64,000 bases of DNA from CAINVV01 sp963663675 (lineage in GTDB: Bacteria; Bacteroidota; Bacteroidia; Bacteroidales; Prolixibacteraceae), in assembly GCA_963663675.1 (NCBI GenBank), contig OY760498.1, positions 1,860,001 through 1,924,000 on the forward strand, read 5' to 3'. A program made the translations under genes and the position numbers. This document shows positions 50,585 through 60,674 of the stretch, one piece after another. A model generated the notes under the pieces. The model was not told the DNA's origin, searched no databases, and worked only from the letters and a program-made list of their open reading frames with translations. The stretch's first letter is position 1. Every line of letters begins with the position of its first letter.

Positions 50585-52267
50585 ATGTACACAATAAAAA
50601 ATAAAATTACAGCAGTATTACTTCTGTTTGTGGTATTTATGTTTTCCTGCAAGGATCTTGTGGAGTTGAATATCAATCCGAACGGTGTGGATCCGGCCAA
50701 AGCACATCCCAATCTTTTAATGGCAACAGTTATAACATCAACCGGTTTGGGAGTTGTTAACCTGGGTTTTGGTGACCTGGCAGGTGTAATGCAACATACC
50801 CAGAAGGATGGATGGGGCGGTGGTCATGACAGTTATGAATGGACATCTCAGGATTGGTCTGGCAGTTATGGCATTCTTAGGAATGCGGAAGAGATGCTGA
50901 ATAAATCAAAAGCAATGAATCTCGAATTTCAAACTGCTGTTGCGATGATTTTTAAGGCATACAATTTTGGAAATATCGCCGATTTGTGGGGAGATGCTCC
51001 ATATTCAAAAGCATTGCTTGGAGAGCAGGGAGGAGCTAACCTGAATCCTGTTTTTGACAACCAAAAGGATATATACCTGGGAATCCTGGCTACATTGGAT
51101 ACAGCCAATACGCTGTTATCCAAAAATCAGAGTGAATACAAGGAAGTTAATTCGACTCAGGATGTTTTGTACAAAGGCAATGTTGCCCAATGGAGAAAAT
51201 TCGCAAATTCACTTGCCTTAAGGTATTACATGAGAATTTCAGAAAAGGAACCGGCCCTTGCAAAAACCTGGATAGAGAAAATGGCCACTCAACCTGATAA
51301 ATACCCGCTGATTCTTGATGCAGCAGATGATGCCAACTTCAATTTTATTGGCAACAGTTCTGGTGATGCCTGGCCATGTAATACCAAATATGACATAAGT
51401 GAATCCAATTACAGAAGGCTAAAAATGTGCTCAACTCTTGTAGAGAAGTTGCAATCTTTAAGTGATCCCCGTTTAGCAGTTTGGGCAGCCAAAGTGAAAA
51501 TTCCGATTGTTGTTGATCCCACAAAATCAAATAATTATGATCAGATTGTCGATGGGAAACGTATTATTGCTCAAAATGTTGCTGATGCGTATTCTACTAA
51601 ATACACTTCCTCCCCGGCCCCTGTAACTGTAGTGCCGGTAGACCAGGACCCTGAATACGTAGGAATGCCGCCTGCATGGTCACAACTTCCTCAGGCCTAT
51701 AATTTATGCCCGGATCTGTCTCAGGCGCCCTATAATCCACATTGTTCCCATCTGAATGAAATTTATAAGGAAACAAATGGAACACATTTGAAGGCAAGGT
51801 TGCTTTCAGCCGCAGAAGTTAGATTTACACTTGCAGAAGCTGCTTTTAAAGGCTGGTCCGTTGGTGGAACTGCAGCAGATCATTATAAAGCTGGGATAAA
51901 GGCTTCACTGGATGCATGGGGATTAAGCAGTTCTTATACAACTTATATAGCCCAAAATGGCGTTGTCTATAATAACACTTTGGCACAGATTATAGAGCAA
52001 AAATGGATAGCAAGCTGGACAAGTGCTGCTGAAGCGTGGTTCGATTACAGGAGGACCGGATTACCAAATTTGCAGGCCGGAAAAGTTGTAAAGAAACCTG
52101 TTTTACCACTGAGGTTTTATTATGGCACAAATGAGTTACTCTATAATCCCCAAAATATTGCAGCCGCGATAAACAAACTGGTGACAACTCAATATACATC
52201 ACCTGATGGAAAAAACAGTGCATGGTCTAAAACATGGCTGCAACAGGATACCAATAAACCGTGGTAA
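50585..52267 (+). CDS. SusD/RagB-type nutrient-binding lipoprotein (SusD-like_2), trio 1
   Basis: A 560-residue lipoprotein with the lipobox in VVFMFSCKDLVE. The N-terminal ELNINPNGVDPAKAHPNLLM and AEEMLNKSKA-to-GNIADLWGDAPYSKALLG match the SusD-like_2 branch (PF12771), and the C-terminal WIASWTSAAEAWFDYRRTGL is its hallmark. It caps the SusC barrel at the cell surface and binds the incoming glycan. Last in the trio, followed by a terminator. Confidence 0.93.
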   Translation: MYTIKNKITAVLLLFVVFMFSCKDLVELNINPNGVDPAKAHPNLLMATVITSTGLGVVNLGFGDLAGVMQHTQKDGWGGGHDSYEWTSQDWSGSYGILRNAEEMLNKSKAMNLEFQTAVAMIFKAYNFGNIADLWGDAPYSKALLGEQGGANLNPVFDNQKDIYLGILATLDTANTLLSKNQSEYKEVNSTQDVLYKGNVAQWRKFANSLALRYYMRISEKEPALAKTWIEKMATQPDKYPLILDAADDANFNFIGNSSGDAWPCNTKYDISESNYRRLKMCSTLVEKLQSLSDPRLAVWAAKVKIPIVVDPTKSNNYDQIVDGKRIIAQNVADAYSTKYTSSPAPVTVVPVDQDPEYVGMPPAWSQLPQAYNLCPDLSQAPYNPHCSHLNEIYKETNGTHLKARLLSAAEVRFTLAEAAFKGWSVGGTAADHYKAGIKASLDAWGLSSSYTTYIAQNGVVYNNTLAQIIEQKWIASWTSAAEAWFDYRRTGLPNLQAGKVVKKPVLPLRFYYGTNELLYNPQNIAAAINKLVTTQYTSPDGKNSAWSKTWLQQDTNKPW

Positions 52268-52875
52268 GTCTGTTATATACTTCTTTAGGTTAAGGGCATC
52301 CAACAGGGTGCCCTTTTCTGTCGGACCAAGGCTTAAATTTTAGTCAATAAAGATCTCCGTTTGAAAGATATCACTGTGAAATTATTGATTATTTGATTTT
52401 TAAGCCTGTAATATTCGAATGTCAACATCATAGATTCTTGATTTCCCGGTCGGAAAGGTGTTAGTTATAAGACATATGATTAACCGAATAATATGTATAA
52501 AAATGTATAGCTATCGCAAACACCTTACCAATCTATTGCTTAACTAATGAAACTTAATTAATGATGTGATGGTATTTTAACCCAATCGTATATTATTTTT
52601 CATAAATTGTAATTATTTTAAAAAAAATCTGCAAAATATCATCTGTTAAGGTTTTTTAACTAATATTGTGGGATTTTGGTCCAAATAATTAACTTTAGTA
52701 CCGTTTAAGAGGTCTTTTGGAGTCAGTTGATTCTTAAATGTTTAAGTAAATGTTTGTTTTTTAATGCGCTGTTAATGAGTCTTTTGCAACTCTCCGGAAT
52801 TATAATGGCCAACTGAATGTATGATTTTTGAATTAAAATGTGTCATGTTTGTTATATAATTTTAAATGTATCTCT
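52268..52875. other. Intergenic region between the two SusCD trios
   Basis: About 608 bp. It has a terminator at 52292 and a TAACTTTA (52690-52697) resembling a -7 box with TTG-containing sequence at ~52666, giving a leader of about 175 nt before the second PKD gene. The middle is AT-rich with nothing else recognisable. Confidence 0.45.
52292..52319 (+). terminator. Rho-independent terminator after first SusD gene
   Basis: AAGGGCATCC-AACA-GGGTGCCCTTTTCT: 10-bp stem with one T:G wobble, a 4-base loop and a short T tract, 25 bp after the stop at 52267. Confidence 0.8.
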
Positions 52876-53808
52876 ATGAAAAACAAATTCAAACTAACGG
52901 GTCTGTTATTATTGGGGTTGGTTCTTTTTGTCACATGCCGGAAAGACACTCCTCTGCCAACAGCATCATTTACCTACTCAGTAACCAATAACGTTGTTAC
53001 TTTTTTCCCTCAGGCAACAGACGTAACGAAATATGAATGGGATTTTGGAGACGGTAGTTTCATCAATGCAATACCTACTCCTACGCATGCATTTGCCAGT
53101 TATGGTACAGACTATACGGTTAAACTGACCGTAATAGGTCCGGGTGGTCAGACGACAATTTCAGGTAAGGTTACCATTCCTCAGAAGACCAAAATGCAGT
53201 TGCTGACTGGCGGTTTAGCTGGCTCAACGAGTAGCAAAAAGTGGCGGTTGAGTATTACTGCACCATCGTTCCTGATAACAGCAGCTACAACGAATTTTTT
53301 ACCGGTTGTTGCTGATTATCCTGGCAGTATTTTGGGTGCCGTTGGGTTGACAACAGTTTATTCTGATCAATTTGTTTTCAAAGCTGATGGAACACTTTCT
53401 ATTGTTTCAAAAGGAGGCGGGATATTCGCTGGTTACGTTTATTGCGCGTTAAGCGGAGTTCCAATTGTGTCTAATTCAGCGGCAGCAGGTGCAGGTTTGG
53501 CTTATACCAAAACTTTTGTATCGCCTCCGGGAGCCACATTCAAAATCAATGAAGGTAAAAATTACGTCCTGAATACAACACTGGACGGGAAAACACCAGG
53601 TACAACAACCTATTCCAATGTTACTACACTTAGTTTTACCAACGGAGGCTTTCTAGGAATCAAGGATTTCGTCAGTGAGTGTATTGTTGCATCTCTTTCA
53701 GACTCTAAAATGGTGGCTAATGTATTTGTTTCCACTGTTGCGCCGCCGGCAACGTTGCTGGGGACACCTAATATGTGTTTGACACTAACATTCGAGGTTG
53801 CACCATAA
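52876..53808 (+). CDS. PKD-domain surface lipoprotein, trio 2
   Basis: About 310 residues from ATG 52876, chosen because it starts the lipoprotein signal (FKLTGLLLLGLVLFVTCRKD); an in-frame ATG at 52840 would place twelve extra residues ahead. The PKD domain contains TKYEWDFGDGSFINAIPTPT and GTDYTVKLTVIGPG. The C-terminal part parallels the protein at 46018 (KKWRLS, TVYSDQFVFKADGTLSIVSK, LTFEVAP), so the two are paralogues. Placement before SusC repeats that of trio 1. Probable glycan-binding surface lipoprotein; ligand unknown. Confidence 0.85.
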   Translation: MKNKFKLTGLLLLGLVLFVTCRKDTPLPTASFTYSVTNNVVTFFPQATDVTKYEWDFGDGSFINAIPTPTHAFASYGTDYTVKLTVIGPGGQTTISGKVTIPQKTKMQLLTGGLAGSTSSKKWRLSITAPSFLITAATTNFLPVVADYPGSILGAVGLTTVYSDQFVFKADGTLSIVSKGGGIFAGYVYCALSGVPIVSNSAAAGAGLAYTKTFVSPPGATFKINEGKNYVLNTTLDGKTPGTTTYSNVTTLSFTNGGFLGIKDFVSECIVASLSDSKMVANVFVSTVAPPATLLGTPNMCLTLTFEVAP

Positions 53809-53899
53809 TTCTTTATTTATCAAAGGTTTATTTGGAGTAGAATCCTGTTGAAAGTATAAATATGAAAATCGAAATAATTACAACTAACAAAAATTACTT

Positions 53900-56800
53900 A
53901 TGATGAAGAGAAAAATGCTTAAAGCAATATTTCTGTGCATTTTTATGGTTGTATCCAGCAGCCTCTTTGCTCAAAATGTTGTGACCGGTAGTATCAAGGA
54001 TGATACCGGGGCAACTTTACCAGGTGTCAGTGTCGTGGTGAAAGGAACAACTATCGGCACAGTGACCGATCTTGACGGAAATTTTTCACTTACTGCACCG
54101 GCAAATGCCACTCTTGTATTCTCTTTTGTGGGAATGCAATCGAAAGAGGTGGTAATTGGAGGTCAGAAGAAAATTGATATATCACTGGTTTCAAATACGA
54201 TTGGAGTTGACGAAGTAGTGGTTACTGCTCTTGGTATATCAAGAGAAAAGAAATCGCTTGCTTATTCAGTTTCTGAAGTTAAATCCGGCGAACTTGCCAG
54301 GGGTGGTAACCCGAACCTGGTAAAATCACTGGATGGCCGTGTCAGCGGGGTGAACTTCACTTCTACCAGTACTGATCCCGCGGGTTCAGTTTTCATAACG
54401 ATACGTGGCGCTACCAGTTTAAATATTCAGAATTCAGCTGCTGCTAGTCAGCCATTGTTCGTTATTGATGGTATTCCGATGGGTTCTGCTTCAATAGACA
54501 GCAGGAATGGCGCAGACTTTGGTAACCTCTTGTCACAGTTGAACCCTGATGATATTGAAAGTATTTCAGTACTGAAAGGAGCCAGTGCAGGTGCGCTCTA
54601 TGGTTCTGCTGCAGGAAACGGCGTTATCATGATCACAACAAAATCCGGTAAGGGTGGCAAAAAAGGAATTGGCGTAAACGTTAATACTTCCATGTTCTGG
54701 GATCAGCCATATAATTTCTATAGGACACAGACCGAATATGGTATTGGTGTACGTGCTTCAAGTGTACTTCCGGGTCAGGGTTATGACTGGGGTGCAAAAT
54801 TCGCCGACTTTCCAAATTACCCGATTGATCAGTACAATACACTTACACAAAGGGTTGAAACAAGATACTTTACGGCTGCGAATGAAATTCGTATGAAGGA
54901 ATTCATGGTAACAGGGGCTACCCGCAATTTTAATGCCAGTGTATCAGGAAATTACAAAGATGGTGCCTTCCGTTTTGGAATTGGTAAAATGACCAATATT
55001 GGAGTCATGCCAAATAACCGCACAGACCGTCTCAATGCCAACTTCAACGCAGAATACAATGTTACCAATAAACTGAAGGTTTCTGTTAACGGTAACTACA
55101 TGGGCCAGTTCACGCCAAACAAAACATCAGCAAACAGTGATGTTATTGAGTTGCTGACCATGGAGTTCCTTGCTCACCTTCAGCCAATCAAGGAAATGCG
55201 AAATGTCTGGAAAACAGGTTTCGAGGGGATCAAGCAGAATTCTCCTTATTATAAGCCTGATGGTACTCCATATGCTGATAACCCGTACATGTATACCGAC
55301 GCTGAAATCAATACCTACCGCAAAGACAACTTCTTCGGTAAAGCTCAGCTGGACTGGGAGATTTTGAAAGAGCTGAAATTCATGGCCCGCGTTGGTATTG
55401 ACTACAATGGAGACAATTATGAATACAAACGCGCCAAGGACTTTTCCGATTCCAACATGAGGGACGGCAAATATTCTGTTTCTCAGGGTAACGGTTTAGG
55501 GGTTCAAAACGATTTGATGCTGATCTGGAACAAAGGCTTTAAGAAATTCACTACCAATGCCTCGCTGGGTTACAACTATTCATACAGCAATAGCTATTCC
55601 TACGACGGCAATGCTGAAAAACTGGTTAGGGCCAATGATTATTCTCTGAGCAATGCAGTAGCAGGAACATTGACCTCTTCAAGCAGTTGGGGAATTGGAA
55701 GGTCGCAAAGTGTATATGGTACCGGACAGCTTGGTTATTCGAACCAGGTATTTATGGATATATCAGGTCGTTATGACTGGGGTGGAATTCTTGAAGAAGA
55801 TAAAAGCCATCATTTTTATCCATCATTGTCATTTAGTTGGTTACCGTCTACTACCTTTAAGCTTCCTGAAGCAATCAACATGCTTAAATTCAGGGTCGGA
55901 GTAGCACAGGTCGGCCACGGTATTGGCAAACCCAGAAGTAACAACACATTCAGTTTCAATCCTCTTGATTACGGAAGCGCCAAAATTGTCAACATTGGCG
56001 GAAACCTTGTGGATCCGAATATCAAAGCAGAGGTCACAACCTCCTACGAAGGCGGTTTTGATATCGCAGTTCTTGACAGAAGAATTTCCGCTGAATTTAC
56101 AATTTACAAAAAAAATCACGAGAATCAGCAGGGTTATATCCCAACCTCACCCGGTGTAGGTTACACTGGTATGTTAACGAACGTAGGAACAGTTGAAGCC
56201 CAGGGATATGAATTCACCCTGAACTTCAATCCGGTCCGTTCAAAAGACTGGAACTGGGATCTTGGCTTCAACTTTACGAAAGTTGATTCAAAAATCACCC
56301 AACTTTCTGAAGAATACGTTCCTAACGGATACACATTCTATGGCCACGGTCCAAACCTGGCCATCAGGTTGGCAGAAGGTGAAAGAATCGGTACCTTATG
56401 GGCAGAAAGAACCTTCCAGAGAATGCCTGCTACCAGTAAATATGCCGGGATGCTGATTATTGCCGACAGTGGAACTGACTGGAAATATTCCACAAGCGAA
56501 GCAGACAGAAAATCCATAGGAAATTACAATCCTGATTTCATCCTGGGTATGAATACTTCCGTCAGATGGAAAAATCTAAGGTTTGGAATGGTTGGCAGCC
56601 TTAGACAAGGCGGACAATATGTTTCTGACATAGAGCGAAGGGCAGTTACAAACGGACACTCCCTCAGAACTATCGGTGACAAGGTTAACGGTCCCAGTGA
56701 ATATGAATCAGGAGGTCGTGATGCAGCCACAGGAGGTTATCCATGGCCAAATGCCGCTGATATGAAATATCCTGTAATGGCTAACCTTGTTGCCACCTAT

Positions 56801-57241
56801 GGCACCTATGGTACCAGCGTGAAAACAGATGACGCCACTTACATGAAAGGAGTATGGTTAAAACCAGGCGGTGATCCTAAGAATGATGCAGACTATATTG
56901 TGAATGGTGCTGATCCACTTGCAACTTTCTGGGGACTCCCCGGCCTGTTGCTGGGACAGGAGTTCTGGGCCTTCCCTCAAACTTTGCTTCGTGATGCAAC
57001 AAACTTCAAAGTTAAAGAGGTAACAATTGACTACACTGTTCCTTCAAAATACACGAAGAAACTGAATATTGAAAATGTTGTGATAGGTTTCGTTGGCAGA
57101 AACATCTTCCAGTGGAACAAGGACGATGCCAATTGTGATCCTGAATCTGCCTTCGAAGGAATCGGTTCAAACCAGGGTATCGTTGGTAAAGCACTTCCTT
57201 CAATTGGATCATACGGATTCAAATTATCATTTGATTTTTAA
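53900..57241 (+). CDS. SusC/RagA-type TonB-dependent receptor, trio 2
   Basis: An 1113-residue SusC with a clean signal peptide (IFLCIFMVVSSSLFAQN), a CarboxypepD-reg-like domain (GVSVVVKGTTIGTVTDLDGN), a plug (GVDEVVVTALGISREKKSLA, SLDGRVSGVNFTSTSTD, VLKGASAGALYGSAAGNGVI) and a barrel ending LSFDF. It is a paralogue of the receptor at 47150 but diverges in the barrel, so it may take a related yet different oligosaccharide. SusD starts 20 bp later. Confidence 0.94.
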   Translation: MMKRKMLKAIFLCIFMVVSSSLFAQNVVTGSIKDDTGATLPGVSVVVKGTTIGTVTDLDGNFSLTAPANATLVFSFVGMQSKEVVIGGQKKIDISLVSNTIGVDEVVVTALGISREKKSLAYSVSEVKSGELARGGNPNLVKSLDGRVSGVNFTSTSTDPAGSVFITIRGATSLNIQNSAAASQPLFVIDGIPMGSASIDSRNGADFGNLLSQLNPDDIESISVLKGASAGALYGSAAGNGVIMITTKSGKGGKKGIGVNVNTSMFWDQPYNFYRTQTEYGIGVRASSVLPGQGYDWGAKFADFPNYPIDQYNTLTQRVETRYFTAANEIRMKEFMVTGATRNFNASVSGNYKDGAFRFGIGKMTNIGVMPNNRTDRLNANFNAEYNVTNKLKVSVNGNYMGQFTPNKTSANSDVIELLTMEFLAHLQPIKEMRNVWKTGFEGIKQNSPYYKPDGTPYADNPYMYTDAEINTYRKDNFFGKAQLDWEILKELKFMARVGIDYNGDNYEYKRAKDFSDSNMRDGKYSVSQGNGLGVQNDLMLIWNKGFKKFTTNASLGYNYSYSNSYSYDGNAEKLVRANDYSLSNAVAGTLTSSSSWGIGRSQSVYGTGQLGYSNQVFMDISGRYDWGGILEEDKSHHFYPSLSFSWLPSTTFKLPEAINMLKFRVGVAQVGHGIGKPRSNNTFSFNPLDYGSAKIVNIGGNLVDPNIKAEVTTSYEGGFDIAVLDRRISAEFTIYKKNHENQQGYIPTSPGVGYTGMLTNVGTVEAQGYEFTLNFNPVRSKDWNWDLGFNFTKVDSKITQLSEEYVPNGYTFYGHGPNLAIRLAEGERIGTLWAERTFQRMPATSKYAGMLIIADSGTDWKYSTSEADRKSIGNYNPDFILGMNTSVRWKNLRFGMVGSLRQGGQYVSDIERRAVTNGHSLRTIGDKVNGPSEYESGGRDAATGGYPWPNAADMKYPVMANLVATYGTYGTSVKTDDATYMKGVWLKPGGDPKNDADYIVNGADPLATFWGLPGLLLGQEFWAFPQTLLRDATNFKVKEVTIDYTVPSKYTKKLNIENVVIGFVGRNIFQWNKDDANCDPESAFEGIGSNQGIVGKALPSIGSYGFKLSFDF

Positions 57242-57261
57242 TCGCTAAATCTATTGCAATT

Positions 57262-58935
57262 ATGAAAAAACAGATATTATATATATTCCTGCTTCTTTTC
57301 ATCTTATCCGGTTGTTCAAAATATTCCCTGAGAGAAGATGAAATCCTTCAGAGACGTGATGTCTTAGAGTCTGCAGAACCCAATCTATTGTTATCCTCCG
57401 TAATTCAAAAGTCCGCTTATACTTATTCCGGACTTGGAGGGGTTAATTCCACTATTATTGCTGTTGCGATGCAGTATATGCAGGGTAATAGAAGCGCAGG
57501 TGACAACATCTATGAAGGCTGGCAAAAGCCCAAAGGCGAACTGTATTCAATTACAGCTCAGATAAAGCTGGTACAGGCCGCCATCGATATCGTGCATGAG
57601 AAAAAGCTGAAAAACTATGAAGGTATCTTCACAATTTTCAAGGCTTTGTTGTGGTCTGCTGCAACTGATATTTACGGAGACATTTATTATTCAGAAGGTC
57701 TCAGGGGCCAGGAAGGCATCCTTTTCCCGGTTTTTGATGAACAGAAAAGCATTTATCCTGCTTTGATTCAGGATCTTAAAAATGCTTCCCAGTTGCTGGC
57801 TGAAGGGACTGAACCCATTGATAAAACTTATGACCTTTTTTATGCAGGAGATAAGACCAAATGGGTAAAATTTGCGAATTCTCTTCGACTAAGGTTATTG
57901 ATGAGGGCTTCAGCCAAACTGAACAATGCAGCCTCTGAAATAGCAGCTGTTGCAGCTTTGCCTTTGATGACTGATACACCTGATAATGCTTCCATTCCTT
58001 ATGTAGGTGGTGACAGAACTTATTCATGGCCAATGGGTGCATTGTACATGGGTTATTCTGATAACTTCCTTCTTAACCGTCCTTCCAAAACATTGGTTGA
58101 TTCACTCAAAGCTTTGAACGATGAAAGGTTGAAGGTTTGGGTTGCTCCGATCGAAAGGCCATGGACCAACACATTGGACTCTGTCAATATCAATACCTAC
58201 ACCGACCCGACCACCAAGGTAAAATACGGTAAGAGGACAATTGTACAAAAGGGATATTCTTATGATGTTTTGTGGCAGTATTTGGATAAAAACAATACCC
58301 AGATAAAGAACGTTTATCCTTTAATTCAGGATTCACTTACTTTGTATGCCGGATATCCTGCAGGTAGTTATATTGATGTACTGGGAGCCAATGGAAGTTA
58401 TGAATTTCCTGATACCAAATGGAACTATAAAGTTTCTATTTTCTCTAAATTGTTAAATGAAAATTCAAATGCACTGCTGAGAGCATCGGTTTTGCAGGCT
58501 GATGAAGTGTATTTCCTGTTGGCAGAAGCAAATGTTAAGGGATATATCACCACAGGTTCTGCAGAAGATTATTACAAGAAAGGTGTTGAAATGTCTCTTA
58601 AAAGATGGGGAGAACCGTTGCCTTCCAATTATTTCAACAATGCCAAAGCTAAGTTTCCGGCAACTGGAACCACCAGCCAGAAGCTTGCAAAGATTGGGTT
58701 GCAGAAATGGCTCGGACTTTTTATGATGGGTTTGGAATCATGGGCAGACTACCGCAGAACAAATTTGCCAAACATCATGAAGAATGCCTATCTTGGATCT
58801 ACCAATTACCAGTTCCCGCTACGATTCAGGTATCCTGAAACTGAAATGGCAAACAATTCGATCAATTACCAGGCTGCAATTGCCAAACTTGACAAAGGAG
58901 ATACTGAATTTTCAAAAATGTGGCTACTTCAATAA
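57262..58935 (+). CDS. SusD/RagB-type nutrient-binding lipoprotein (SusD-like_2), trio 2
   Basis: A 557-residue SusD-like_2 lipoprotein: lipobox in FILSGCSKYS, AEPNLLLSSVIQKSAYTYSG near the start, IFTIFKALLWSAATDIYGDI in the TPR-like region and GLFMMGLESWADYRRTNLPN near the end. Partner of the SusC just upstream. It parallels the SusD at 50585 at equal length. A large hairpin terminator follows at ~58960. Confidence 0.93.
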   Translation: MKKQILYIFLLLFILSGCSKYSLREDEILQRRDVLESAEPNLLLSSVIQKSAYTYSGLGGVNSTIIAVAMQYMQGNRSAGDNIYEGWQKPKGELYSITAQIKLVQAAIDIVHEKKLKNYEGIFTIFKALLWSAATDIYGDIYYSEGLRGQEGILFPVFDEQKSIYPALIQDLKNASQLLAEGTEPIDKTYDLFYAGDKTKWVKFANSLRLRLLMRASAKLNNAASEIAAVAALPLMTDTPDNASIPYVGGDRTYSWPMGALYMGYSDNFLLNRPSKTLVDSLKALNDERLKVWVAPIERPWTNTLDSVNINTYTDPTTKVKYGKRTIVQKGYSYDVLWQYLDKNNTQIKNVYPLIQDSLTLYAGYPAGSYIDVLGANGSYEFPDTKWNYKVSIFSKLLNENSNALLRASVLQADEVYFLLAEANVKGYITTGSAEDYYKKGVEMSLKRWGEPLPSNYFNNAKAKFPATGTTSQKLAKIGLQKWLGLFMMGLESWADYRRTNLPNIMKNAYLGSTNYQFPLRFRYPETEMANNSINYQAAIAKLDKGDTEFSKMWLLQ

Positions 58936-58959
58936 AATTCAGGTGTTAAAATAAGTGAT

Positions 58960-59012
58960 AAGAGCCGTGGAGCAAAATGATTGTATCAATCTTGCTTCGT
59001 GGCTTTTATTTT
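58960..59012 (+). terminator. Probable terminator after second SusD gene
   Basis: A long imperfect hairpin, AAGAGCC..GAGCAA pairing with TTGCTTC..GGCTTTT around an inner GATTG-TAT-CAATC, ending in a T-rich tract (TTTTATTTTT). It starts 25 bp after the stop at 58935. Confidence 0.7.
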
Positions 59013-59161
59013 TCAAGTCTATTGTAACTTAACAATAATTAACGCTCAACCGAGTATGTGCAAATCGGTTTAATCCGATATTTACAACCTTTAATTTTAT
59101 CCCGGACAAACAGGATTCATAAGTTTGTTACGGAAATTGTTTATAATTCAAGTCAACTAAA

Positions 59162-60523
59162 ATGAGATTACTTTTACTGTCGATTCTATTCGCATTTGTT
59201 TTTTTTCAACCCGGATTTTCTGCCGACAACAAGAAAGTCACTCCGGAAACCGCCCTGCAAGCCTACCTTCACAACGGAGATAAATCCTTTAAATGGGAAG
59301 TGAAGGAAAAACTGAAAGCAGATGGTCTGACTTATTTCCGTGTCGAATTTACCTCACAAACCTGGCAAACTATCCACTGGACACACGATCTGATGATCAT
59401 GGTTCCGGATGACCTTACATACAGCGACGCGCTTCTGTTCATTACCGGGGGAAGCAACAAAGACGAAAAACCCAATTCACATAAATTCAATGACGAATTG
59501 CCTGTCGAATTCGGACAGATGTGCAAAGTAAACAAATCAATCATCGCTGTTCTGTGGCAGGTACCCAATCAGCCGCTGTATGATGATCTTACAGAGGACG
59601 CATTAATTTCCAGGACTTTGCATAATTATCAGAATGACCATGATTTTAATTGGCCGCTTTTGTTCCCAATGACTAAAAGTGCAGTACGTGCCATGGATAT
59701 TGTTCAGTCATTTGCAAAAAACGAGGTTCATAAAAAAATTGAGGGTTTTGTTGTTTCCGGAGCTTCAAAAAGAGGCTGGACCACCTGGTTGACAGGTGCG
59801 AATGATAAACGTGTTGTGGCAATTGGCCCAATGGTTATTGATATGTTAAACATGCCTGTCAACATTCCTTACCAAAAAGTGGTTTGGGGAGATTACAGCA
59901 TAGAGATTGAAGACTATGTGAAACTTGGACTGGCTCAGCAATTTGGTACAAATCAGAGCAATGATCTTGTTACGATGATAGACCCATATTCCTACCGTAA
60001 GACACTTACGATGCCGAAAATGCTCTTCATGGGAACCAATGACCCTTATTGGCCTGTCGATGCTGTAAAAAATTACATCGATGACATTCCCGGAGACAAC
60101 CACATCTGCTATACTCCTAATGCAGGTCACGATATGGGGGACAAGAAGAAGGCATTCTCGACCTTGAGCGCATTTCTCGGAACAACTGTTACTAAAGCCA
60201 AATTGCCCAAATGCGATTATACCTTAACAGAATCAAACGGCAAAATTAAGCTTTCTGTCAATACGACGGCCGATAAGCTTGTAGATGCGTCCCTGTATTC
60301 AGCCACTTCTCCAAGCCAGGAATTCCGGGATAAAAAATGGAGTTCTGTCGATTTGCAGGTTGCTAATCAACCAGTTGTTACCATAGAGATGGCTTATCCA
60401 AAGACAGGTTTTACTGCATTTTATGTTGAACTTACCTGTAAGGCACCCAACGGGGATAATTTCACACAATGCACCAGGATGTTTGTTGCTTCAGACAAGC
60501 AGGTGCTTCTTAGGAAGTTATGA
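59162..60523 (+). CDS. PhoPQ-activated pathogenicity-related (PqaA-like) alpha/beta hydrolase, exported
   Basis: A 453-residue protein with a signal peptide (LLLLSILFAFVFFQPGFSAD). It follows the PhoPQ_related family throughout: VKEKLKADGLTYFRVEFTSQ, LLFITGGSN and the nucleophile elbow FVVSGASKRGWTTWL (Ser near residue 200), then FMGTNDPYWPVDAVKNY (acid) and NAGHDMG (His). Despite the name, the family's substrate is not known; in Bacteroidota it often lies in glycan-use regions. Predicted periplasmic hydrolase or esterase, perhaps for acylated glycans or lipids (inference). Confidence 0.87.
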   Translation: MRLLLLSILFAFVFFQPGFSADNKKVTPETALQAYLHNGDKSFKWEVKEKLKADGLTYFRVEFTSQTWQTIHWTHDLMIMVPDDLTYSDALLFITGGSNKDEKPNSHKFNDELPVEFGQMCKVNKSIIAVLWQVPNQPLYDDLTEDALISRTLHNYQNDHDFNWPLLFPMTKSAVRAMDIVQSFAKNEVHKKIEGFVVSGASKRGWTTWLTGANDKRVVAIGPMVIDMLNMPVNIPYQKVVWGDYSIEIEDYVKLGLAQQFGTNQSNDLVTMIDPYSYRKTLTMPKMLFMGTNDPYWPVDAVKNYIDDIPGDNHICYTPNAGHDMGDKKKAFSTLSAFLGTTVTKAKLPKCDYTLTESNGKIKLSVNTTADKLVDASLYSATSPSQEFRDKKWSSVDLQVANQPVVTIEMAYPKTGFTAFYVELTCKAPNGDNFTQCTRMFVASDKQVLLRKL

Positions 60524-60674
60524 ATTATGAGTAATGAATTATATTAGCTTATATTTCTGATTGACTGTTGTTTATCTGTTGATAATTTAAAATATTGCAT
60601 ATTTTTCAGGTGAAATGGTTAGTTCCTTTTCACCGGTATGATGCTCAACAAATCTCATCCAAATAATCCCGGAC

